Of a DNA stretch of 12,008 nt, positions 5,417 to 12,008 are shown one piece after another. Origin of the DNA: Acidobacteriota bacterium (GTDB lineage: Bacteria > Acidobacteriota > Terriglobia > Acidiferrales > UBA7541). The notes under the pieces were generated by a model, which was not told the DNA's origin, ran no database searches, and saw only the letters and a list, made by a program, of their open reading frames with translations. Location of the stretch: the NCBI GenBank assembly GCA_003224515.1, contig QHZC01000326.1, forward strand, positions 1 through 12,008, given 5' to 3'. Within the stretch, counting starts at the first letter, position 1, and every line of letters begins with the position of its first letter. The position numbers and the translations under genes are program-made.

Positions 5417-7194
5417 TTACTCGTCGTCGGAAGAGGAGGCCACCTTCAGGACGGCGAGGAAGGCTTCCTGCGGGATGTCCACCTGCCCGACGCGCTTCAT
5501 GCGGCGCTTGCCTTCTTTTTGTTTTTCGAGGAGTTTGCGTTTGCGGGAAATGTCTCCGCCGTAGCACTTGGCGAGAACGTTTTTGCGGATGGCCGCGACG
5601 GTTTCGCGCGCGATCACGCGACTGCCGATCGCAGCCTGGATCGGCACTTCAAACATCTGCCGTGGAATGAGTTTTCGCAGCCGCGTCACCAGATCGCGCC
5701 CGCGCTCAGCCGCAAAGTCGCGATGGATGATCAGCGCGAGCGCATCGACCGGTTCGCCGGCGACCAGCACATCCAGTTTGATGAGCTCGGATTCGCTGTA
5801 GCCCGCAAGGTGATAATCGAGCGAAGCGTAACCGCGTGAAGTGGATTTCAGACGATCGTAAAAATCAAGCACGATCTCGTTCAGCGGCAATTCGTAAGTG
5901 AGCATGACGCGTGTTGGTGAAAGATATTCAAAGTTTTTCTGTGTGCCGCGCTTTTCCTGGCACAGCTGCAGAATCCCGCCGACGGAATCCTCGTTGGTGA
6001 TGATCATAGCCTTGATGATCGGCTCTTCGATTTTTTGGATGTCGCTGGGGTTCGGAAATTTCGCCGGGCTGTCGACTTCGATGACTTCGCCCGTCACGCG
6101 CGTAATGCGGTAGCGCACGCTCGGGGCCGTGGTGATCAGGTTCAGGCCGAATTCGCGCTCCAGCCGCTCTTGCACGATTTCCATGTGCAGTAGCCCGAGG
6201 AAGCCGCAGCGAAACCCGAAGCCGAGGGCGACGGAATTTTCCGGCTCGTAGAAAAACGCCGCGTCGTTTAATTGCAATTTTCCGAGCGCGTCGCGCAATG
6301 GTTCGTAGTCATCGGCAAGCACGGGAAACAACCCCGCGAAAACCATCGGCTTGATGGCTTCAAATCCGGGCAGCACTGGTGCGGGGCGGCGCGCTTCGGC
6401 AACGCGCTCGATGTTGGCGACGACAAAACCGACGTCGCCGGCTGCAAGTTCTTCAAGCGCGACGGGCTTCGGCGTGAGCGTGCCGAGTTGCTCGACTTCG
6501 TAAACCTCGTTGCTGTAGACAAGGCGAATTTTCATGTGATTCGTGATGCGGCCTTCCATCACGCGCACGAGGACGACGGCGCCGCGGTAAATGTCGAACC
6601 ACGAATCGAAAATCAGCGCCTGCAGCGGATTTTCCGCTCTGCCCTTGGGCGGCGGCACGCGAGCAACAATAGCTTCGAGAACATCTTCCACGCCGAGTCC
6701 GCTTTTTGCGCTGATGAGCAGCGCGTCCTCTGCGGGAATCGCGAGCACGCTTTCGATTTGTTCTTTTGCGAAATACGGCTGCGCGGCGGGCAAATCTATT
6801 TTGTTGATCACCGGCAGAATCGTGAGGTTGTGGCCCGATGCGAGAAATGTATTTGCCACCGTTCCACGCCCTGGCTCGCATCGACCACCAGCAGTGCGCC
6901 TTCGCAAGCGGAGAGGGCGCGCGAAACTTCATACGAAAAATCCACGTGCCCGGGCGTATCGATCAAATTTAATCGATAAGTATTTCCATCTTTCGCTTTG
7001 TAATGCAGACGGATGCTTTTCGCTTTGATGGTGATGCCGCGTTCGCGCTCGAGGTCCATCGAATCGAGCACTTGTTCGTGCATCTCGCGCTGCGTGAGCG
7101 CCCCGGTCATTTCCAGCAGGCGGTCCGCAAGCGTAGACTTGCCGTGGTCGATGTGCGCGATGATGCAGAAGTTTCGAATGAACTTCGGGTCCAT
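5417..7194 (-). pseudogene. lepA: Elongation factor 4 (LepA), frameshifted by an apparent 7-nt loss
   Basis: LepA/EF4 is a ribosome-binding GTPase that back-translocates or remodels stalled ribosomes and affects initiation. The first 111 residues, from the ATG at 7194, carry the P-loop AHIDHGKST, ERGITIKAKS and DTPGH, ending ACEGALLVVDASQGVE. The frame then breaks: the family continues AQTVANTFLA, and VANTFLASGHNLTILPVINKIDLP is found in another frame. Only 2 bases (6860-6861) lie where 9 are expected. Restoring 7 gives 1785 bases, 594 residues, the usual LepA length. The second part holds NKID (G4), SAKSG (G5), domain II, the LepA-specific C-terminal domain and the end VDIPQEAFLAVLK. Everything else is well conserved, so the lesion is recent or an assembly error. 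A ribosome site before the ATG is poor. The TPR pseudogene lies 33 bases downstream. Confidence 0.92.
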
Positions 7195-7434
7195 TTTTTC
7201 TTTTACCGGTTTTCTCTGTTACCGGCAGGAGCTTGATTCGCCTTGGGTTTCCCGGCGGGCCTGCTGCATTCGAACGAGCAACACACGCAGCGCAAAAAAC
7301 CGGGCCGTATAAACATTCAGTTTGCCACAATTCGATGGCCCCGTCAGCTTGCCCACCCCGCTCATGCGAAGAGAAAAATTCGGAGAGTAGAACCTGACAA
7401 GTGAGGATCGCTCGTTGCGGTAATCCGGAGTTGC
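7195..7434. other. Divergent intergenic region between lepA and the transporter gene
   Basis: About 240 bases with no credible gene on either strand. It must hold the lepA promoter on the minus strand; TATACG near 7310 is a possible -10, but I see no good -35 partner. No repeat or terminator stands out. Confidence 0.4.
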
Positions 7435-7463
7435 TTGACGGGCGCACTTTCCCGCCATAGAGT
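7435..7463 (+). promoter_or_regulatory. Sigma-70-like promoter for the MFS transporter gene
   Basis: TTGACG (7435-7440) and TAGAGT (7458-7463) are separated by exactly 17 bases. Transcription would start near 7470, leaving a leader of about 70 bases. The leader contains a small GC hairpin (CCGG-CGACG-CCGG, 7489-7501). The TTG of the -35 box could be misread as a start codon for a longer protein. Confidence 0.5.
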
Positions 7464-7539
7464 CTCGGCAATCCTTACGCATCTTCGGCCGGCGACGCCG
7501 GACGAGGAGACCCTTCGATCGGGGCGGACACGCGCCGAG

Positions 7540-8862
7540 GTGATTGTGGCCAACGAAACAGTTACCGCTGCTGTGCCCTTCGAAGCCAAGACAATTCACA
7601 AGGTGCGGATCAGGATTATTCCCTTTGTCTTTCTTCTCTACATCATTTCCTTTCTGGACCGCATCAACATCGGATTTGCGGCGCTGACGATGAACAAGGA
7701 GCTGGCCATTACCAGCCAGCAGTTTGGATTGGTAGCGGGAATTTTCTTTTTTGGGTACTTTCTGTTTGAAATTCCCAGCAACCTGCTGCTGCACAGGTTA
7801 GGGGCGCGGATCTGGATCGCGCGCATCCTGATTACCTGGGGAATTCTGGCCACGCTGACCGGGCTGGTGCAATCTGTGCAGCAGTTGTACGCGGTGCGTT
7901 TTTTGCTGGGACTGGCGGAAGCCGGTTATTTTCCTGGAATCGCGTTGTATCTGACGTACTGGTTTCGCCAACGGGATCAGGCGCAGGCAATTGCGCTGTT
8001 CCTGGCAGGCATACCTGTCACCAGCATACTGGGTGCTCCGGTTTCCGGTTTCATCCTGGACAAAGTGCACTGGTTGAGCATCAGCAGCTGGCGGTGGCTG
8101 CTGATTCTGGAGGGAATTCCAGCCGTAGTTGGCGGCGTGCTCACGTACTTTCTGTTGCCCAGCCGGCCGGCAGAGGCTAAATTTCTTAGCCAGGAAGAAA
8201 AAGATTGGATTGAAGCGGGGCTGGCGAGCGAAGAACGCGAGAAACTGGCAAACCACAAGATCTCAGCACTACAGGCACTGATGAACAGGCGGATCTGGCA
8301 TCTTGGATTGATCGGCTTCACCTTGAATACGGGCATGTACACGATGAACTTTTGGATGCCAAAGCTGGTGAAATCGCTGTCGAGCGGATACTCCAACAGT
8401 TTGATCGGACTGCTGGTGATGATTCCGCATCTTGCGGGCCTGCCCGTGATGGTGATGGTGTCGCGGAGCTCCGACCGCAAGCAAGAGCGAAGATTTCATG
8501 CGGCCATTCCCGCCATCGCTGCTGGAATCGCTCTGGCGTCGCTGGGTGCAACTCATTCCATTTTCCCAATGATCCTGCTTCTGTCCTTCGCCGCACTTGG
8601 CATCTATAGCGTGTATGGCCCTTTCTATTCGCTCCCGGGCGACTTCCTAACGGGATTTGCGGCGGCCTCCGGAATTGCCTTGGTGAGTTCGCTTGCGAAT
8701 CTTGGGGGATTTGCCGGACCCTACGCGACAGGTTGGATCAGCCAGAAGACCGGCAGCTTGTATGGCGGCCTGGCGGTTGCAGGTGTTTCGTTGTTCGCGT
8801 CGGCGACGCTCATGTTGCTGCTTCCAAGAAGACTGCGCGGTAACCCGCGGGAAAATGGGTGA
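7540..8862 (+). CDS. MFS transporter, anion:cation symporter (ACS) type
   Basis: This inner-membrane secondary transporter of about 440 residues has 12 predicted hydrophobic segments in two groups of six around a charged central loop (SQEEKDWIEAGLASEEREKL). The block SFLDRINIGFAALTM after TM1 and the RFLLGLAEAGYFPG block in TM4 are typical of the ACS family, which takes up organic anions such as tartrate, phthalate, glucarate or galactonate with protons or sodium. The exact substrate cannot be read from the sequence. The GTG at 7540 gives the usual short cytoplasmic N-terminus; GTG at 7546 is equally possible. A frame extension to TTG 7435 is rejected because it overlaps the promoter. Leu is mostly CTG/TTG and Gly often GGA/GGG, unlike the CTC/GGC-rich xseA, a mild hint of different origin. 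No catabolic gene lies beside it. It is convergent with the methyltransferase, 20 bases apart. Confidence 0.88.
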   Translation: MIVANETVTAAVPFEAKTIHKVRIRIIPFVFLLYIISFLDRINIGFAALTMNKELAITSQQFGLVAGIFFFGYFLFEIPSNLLLHRLGARIWIARILITWGILATLTGLVQSVQQLYAVRFLLGLAEAGYFPGIALYLTYWFRQRDQAQAIALFLAGIPVTSILGAPVSGFILDKVHWLSISSWRWLLILEGIPAVVGGVLTYFLLPSRPAEAKFLSQEEKDWIEAGLASEEREKLANHKISALQALMNRRIWHLGLIGFTLNTGMYTMNFWMPKLVKSLSSGYSNSLIGLLVMIPHLAGLPVMVMVSRSSDRKQERRFHAAIPAIAAGIALASLGATHSIFPMILLLSFAALGIYSVYGPFYSLPGDFLTGFAAASGIALVSSLANLGGFAGPYATGWISQKTGSLYGGLAVAGVSLFASATLMLLLPRRLRGNPRENG

Positions 8863-8882
8863 GCGGTGGGGGCCATCACGTT

Positions 8883-9725
8883 TTACGTCCTACGCCTGGA
8901 TTCCGGTTTGCGGGACCAGGCGCCGACGAGGGCCATCCAGGTGACAACTGAGTTTGCCGCGGAGACCTCGGCTTGGATCCGTTCTGGAAGAGTGTCGAGG
9001 TCACCGAGCGGTTTGAGGTCAAGATTGAACCGCTGAACTAGCGGCAGCAAACTGCCAAGAACGTCGGGGACCCAACGTATGAATTCTGGATCGTTCCCGA
9101 GCGGCATCTCCAGAGTCATGGTTGGCGCAGGCAGCCCCGCCTGCTGGAAAATCTGGTAAAGAGCGAAGCCCATCTCCGTGTTGGCACCGGAACGCCTAAA
9201 GGTCTCGTGGATCACGGAAGTGGCCGCTGACCAGAGCGGCAGGGGTGCCGCAAGCAAAAGGAAAGGCGCCCAAGACAGCTCGTGGAAAGCAACCACTCCG
9301 CCGGGACGAAGCAATTGAGACAAGGAGCGCAGGACAGCAAGGGGATCGGGGAGAAACATCAAGATGAAACGACCCACGACGGCGTCGAAGGGTTTGCTAC
9401 TCGGGATTTGAGAGACATCGGATTGCGTGAAGGTCACATTGTGCAGCTCGGCCACGGCCACGCGAGCCCTGGCCCGGGCGATGGAGCGCGCGTCGCGCTC
9501 TACGCCGACGACTTCACCAGAAGGACCGACCAGCTTGGCCGCGAGCATGGCCACGTCTCCAACGCCGGACCCGATATCCAGGACACGCTGGCCGGTGCCG
9601 ATGCCGGCGCCGCGGAAGAACCGTTCGGTGAACGGAGCGAGAAGCGCGGCTTGCCGGATGAGGCGCTCGTGTTCCGCGTCGGTGCTGCCGAGCGCGTAGT
9701 GAGAAGTGGGCCTGGTGGTCGTCAT
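8883..9725 (-). CDS. Class I SAM-dependent methyltransferase
   Basis: This 280-residue cytoplasmic enzyme moves a methyl group from S-adenosylmethionine to an unknown acceptor. Motif I is VLDIGSGVGDVAMLAA (48-63). The acidic residue that binds the ribose follows in VVGVERD (72-78), then FTQSDVSQIP, PFDAVVGRFILMFLPDP and LLRPGGVVAFHE, the motif IV/V region of UbiE-like (Methyltransf_11/25) proteins. The C-terminal half, with a hydrophobic stretch (FLLLAAPLPLW) and helical lid, is probably the substrate-binding cap. I chose the ATG at 9725, 26 codons inside the open frame, because MTTTRPTSHYALG fits family N-termini. No Shine-Dalgarno site is present; TACAAT at 9742-9737 lies 11 bases before this ATG, so the message may be nearly leaderless. 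Convergent with the transporter and divergent from the TPR gene, it is transcribed alone. Confidence 0.85.
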   Translation of the reverse strand: MTTTRPTSHYALGSTDAEHERLIRQAALLAPFTERFFRGAGIGTGQRVLDIGSGVGDVAMLAAKLVGPSGEVVGVERDARSIARARARVAVAELHNVTFTQSDVSQIPSSKPFDAVVGRFILMFLPDPLAVLRSLSQLLRPGGVVAFHELSWAPFLLLAAPLPLWSAATSVIHETFRRSGANTEMGFALYQIFQQAGLPAPTMTLEMPLGNDPEFIRWVPDVLGSLLPLVQRFNLDLKPLGDLDTLPERIQAEVSAANSVVTWMALVGAWSRKPESRRRT

Positions 9726-9828
9726 GGTGCCGGCAAATTGTACCACCGAGCTATCCCGAGGCCGGTGCGACGGATTCGGGCGGATTGGATTCCGGTGACG
9801 CATACCGCATCAGTGGATTTCGGCTGTT

Positions 9829-9856
9829 TTGCCCCTTCCCGATGGGGGTATATAGT
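9829..9856 (+). promoter_or_regulatory. Candidate promoter for the TPR/GAF gene
   Basis: TTGCCC (9829-9834) and TATAGT (9851-9856) are 16 bases apart. A start near 9863 would leave a leader of about 118 bases, which includes the repeated word TTTGGCG (9920 and 9931). The -10 is good and the -35 is only fair. Confidence 0.35.
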
Positions 9857-9980
9857 TAATCAGGGCAGTTCGCGCCGGACGCAGCGTGCAGCCTGGAATC
9901 GTCGGCTATTTGAACATTGTTTGGCGCCAGTTTGGCGTCGGATTGACAGCTTTCAGTCACCGCAAAGGCAACCTGAACGG

Positions 9981-12008
9981 ATGGCCGCAGACGTAAGCAA
10001 GCATCTGGATCGCGCCAAGCGCTTCCTCGAGAAGAACCGCGTCGAGGACGCCATCGAGGCCTATCTCGCCGTGCTCGACGAGATGCCGCACCATCAGGAA
10101 GCCACACAGGCGCTCGGCGATCTCTACGCGCGGATGGATCAGCCGGATCGCGCGGCGGTTTACTACGGACTTCTCTTTGATCTCCTCGTCGAGCCCAAGG
10201 ACGAAACCAAAGCTCTTGCCATCTACAACCGATTTCTGCGCGTGGGTAACAGCCAACAGCTGCCCGAGCGCATTGCTCGATACGCCTTTCTGCAGCAAAA
10301 ACAAAATCATCCCGACGAAGCCATCGAGCAGTACACAAAAGCCGCGGAGCTATTCACGGCGGCCGGTCGCGATGAAGACGCGCTCTTCTGCAGCGAGCGG
10401 ATTGCCCAGCTGGATCCTGAGAATCTTGCTCGCCAGCTTCGTCTTGCGGAAGCGGCCGAACGCATGGGCAAGACTGCTCTTGCCGCACGAGCCTTCCTGC
10501 GGGCCGGGCAGCTTGCTTCGGCGAGCGGCGCCTCGACCGATGCGCTTCATCTTCTTGGCCGTGCGTACAAACTCGCGCCGCAAGAACGAAGCGTGGGACT
10601 TCTATATGCCCAAGCAAACCTGCAGGCTGGCAATGCCGTCCGCGCGGCAGCCTTGCTGGAACCGTTTGCCTCATCCGAAACTGACGCGACGTTCGTGGCC
10701 GCTTTTAGCGACGCGCTCATGCGATCGGGAAATCTCGAGCGCGCGCGCGAGTTGCTCGAACGGCTTCTCCACGAAAAGCATGAAGGAATGACCCAGCTGT
10801 TCGACCTCGCGGAGCGTTACGTCGCCGCGAGCCAGGACCAGAAGGCCGTGGAGATCCTCCTGACGCTCAAGCGGCGGATGTTTGCCGACAAACGGCAAAA
10901 CGATTTCGCGGTGCTGATGGACGGCGCGGGGGCCAAGTACCCCCATTCTCAAGCCATTCTTGAATTCTGGGCTTCCATCCACAACGAATTGAATCGCGAA
11001 TCACAGTATTTCGAAGTGCTGATCAGGCTTTTCGACCTGTACCTGTCCTCCGGGAATGTCGTTAAGGCTGCGGAGTCTCTCGAGCGGCTCATAGACATCG
11101 ATGCATACGACCATCGCAATCAAGAGCGGATGGAACTGCTGCGCGGCCGAGTGGATGACACCCACCTGAAACAGATCGCAAGCCGACTGATGAAATCGAG
11201 CACCCCCATGCCGGGTCATGCTTCGCCGCAGACTCCTGCGGGGCAGGCTTCCACGCCTCCTTCTCCGGGCAGCGAAGAAGGCCGGCAGTTACAGGCGCTG
11301 GAAGATCTGATCGTACAAACGGAGATTTTTTTGCAGTACTCCCTGCACAACAAGGCTCTGGAGCGTCTGCAACGAATTGCGGCGATGTTCCCCGGGGAAG
11401 AAGAGCGGAGCGCGCGGCTGGCCAATCTCTACCAAATGGCAAACTGGTGGCCCCAAGGAGCGCCCAAACCGAAGACCGAGCCCGTTGCTGTGCAGCCAGC
11501 GCCAGCCATACCCGCGACGCCGCTTGCTCCTGTTGCTCCGGTTGCCGAGGCGCCCACGCCCATCACCATGAAGTCCGGAGTCTATTCGGTTGAGACGCTG
11601 CGCGATCTTTCAAAGATTTCCGAGGTCAATCAAAAGATATTTCGCCAGCAGACCCCGCGGGCCATGCTCAACACGGCGGTCAACGAGGTCGGCACCTATC
11701 TTCGTGTGACGCGCGCGCTGGCCGTCGTGGGCCCACCGGGGCGGCCGCCGGAAATGGCCGCGGAATATTGCGCGCATGAGGTGAAGCCCGCACCCGGCGC
11801 ACAGGTGGTCCTGCTACTCGCGCACATTGAAAGGGCCGAGCCGGATGAACTCGGCGGACTCGTGGTGCAAGCCTCGGAAGGATCGATTCTTAGCGACTTG
11901 GGGCTGGACACTGCGCTGGGCGTGACGATCATGGACAAAGAGACGCAGATGCCCGCCGGGATGCTGATCGTGGGTCGTGCCGAAGCGCACAAGTGGAAGG
12001 CGAATGAG
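9981..12008 (+). CDS. Large TPR protein with C-terminal GAF-like domain, 3' end outside window
   Basis: The frame opens with ATG at 9981 and stays open for 676 codons to the window edge. Residues 1 to about 400 are amphipathic helix pairs of the tetratricopeptide type (for example AIEAYLAVLDEMPHHQEATQ, then LGDLYARMDQPDRAAVYY, and DEAIEQYTKAAELFTAAG), a scaffold for protein contacts. A Pro/Ser linker (about 407-432) leads to another helix pair (LQALEDLIVQTEIFLQYSLHNKALERL). A Pro/Ala/Val-rich linker follows (about 491-529), then from about 540 LRDLSKISEVNQKIFRQQTP, TAVNEVGTYLRVTRALAVV and an alternating beta pattern, which looks like a GAF-type sensor domain. No signal peptide or membrane segment is seen, so it is probably cytoplasmic. 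The start lacks a clear ribosome site but fits the codon pattern. I recall similar acidobacterial TPR/GAF proteins, without a known role. It is divergent from the methyltransferase. Confidence 0.8.
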   Translation, partial: MAADVSKHLDRAKRFLEKNRVEDAIEAYLAVLDEMPHHQEATQALGDLYARMDQPDRAAVYYGLLFDLLVEPKDETKALAIYNRFLRVGNSQQLPERIARYAFLQQKQNHPDEAIEQYTKAAELFTAAGRDEDALFCSERIAQLDPENLARQLRLAEAAERMGKTALAARAFLRAGQLASASGASTDALHLLGRAYKLAPQERSVGLLYAQANLQAGNAVRAAALLEPFASSETDATFVAAFSDALMRSGNLERARELLERLLHEKHEGMTQLFDLAERYVAASQDQKAVEILLTLKRRMFADKRQNDFAVLMDGAGAKYPHSQAILEFWASIHNELNRESQYFEVLIRLFDLYLSSGNVVKAAESLERLIDIDAYDHRNQERMELLRGRVDDTHLKQIASRLMKSSTPMPGHASPQTPAGQASTPPSPGSEEGRQLQALEDLIVQTEIFLQYSLHNKALERLQRIAAMFPGEEERSARLANLYQMANWWPQGAPKPKTEPVAVQPAPAIPATPLAPVAPVAEAPTPITMKSGVYSVETLRDLSKISEVNQKIFRQQTPRAMLNTAVNEVGTYLRVTRALAVVGPPGRPPEMAAEYCAHEVKPAPGAQVVLLLAHIERAEPDELGGLVVQASEGSILSDLGLDTALGVTIMDKETQMPAGMLIVGRAEAHKWKANE

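Noticed and set aside
5165..5839. 224-codon plus-strand frame over the lepA and TPR region
   Set aside because: It lies antisense to well-conserved LepA coding sequence and has no domain of its own; the same holds for the plus-strand frame at 6272-6979.
7435..7539. 35-codon N-terminal extension of the MFS protein from TTG 7435
   Set aside because: This TTG is part of a -35 box with a -10 at 17 bases, and the added residues are unlike ACS N-termini.
9943..9948. TTGACA as a -35 element for the TPR/GAF gene
   Set aside because: No -10-like hexamer lies 16-18 bases downstream, where the sequence is GC-rich up to the start codon.
1..12008. CRISPR array, tRNA or rRNA gene, complete insertion sequence, phage gene
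   Set aside because: I saw no regularly spaced direct repeats, no cloverleaf-like sequence, no rRNA signature and no transposase or integrase motif on either strand.

Overview
This window most likely comes from an Acidobacteriota genome, probably of the Terriglobia/Koribacter type and possibly a metagenome-assembled one. The basis is a GC-rich sequence, a sucD-ndk gene order, secreted and cytoplasmic TPR proteins of a type I associate with that phylum, and hairpin-rich intergenic repeats. The assignment rests on recalled family resemblance, not on a search.

Layout. (1) 1-1365, plus strand: the 3' part of sucD (succinyl-CoA synthetase alpha), then ndk (nucleoside diphosphate kinase), then a small two-helix DUF2905 membrane protein. 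No stop codon separates sucD from ndk, and the ndk frame also stays open far past its normal end. A perfect palindrome lies at each point where the protein stops looking like its family. (2) 1385-2499: a divergent pair made of a small exported Cys-rich protein (minus) and a MerR-family regulator (plus). Between them is a promoter with the 19-bp spacer and dyad typical of MerR-controlled promoters. (3) 2500-3120: no intact gene, only hairpin-forming repeat-like DNA and a short broken remnant of a secreted protein. (4) 3121-4485: xseA, the large subunit of exonuclease VII, with no xseB next to it. (5) 4506-7194, minus strand: lepA (elongation factor 4), broken by an apparent 7-nt loss, followed downstream by a TPR lipoprotein-like gene that has decayed through several nonsense and frameshift lesions. 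(6) 7435-8862: an MFS transporter of the anion:cation symporter type with its own promoter. (7) 8883-9725, minus strand: a SAM-dependent methyltransferase, convergent with the transporter. (8) 9981 to the window end: a large TPR protein with Pro/Ala linkers and a GAF-like C-terminal domain, cut off by the window edge.

The genes do not form one pathway. sucD and ndk are metabolically linked through (d)NTP/GTP handling and are probably co-transcribed. The merR/Cys-rich pair looks like a self-contained metal- or redox-responsive module and is the best candidate for an uncharacterised system. The second theme is lesion load: five gene ends or bodies show loss of stop, frameshift or truncation. 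This means either real genome erosion with repeat insertion at gene borders or assembly error, and read-level data would tell these apart.
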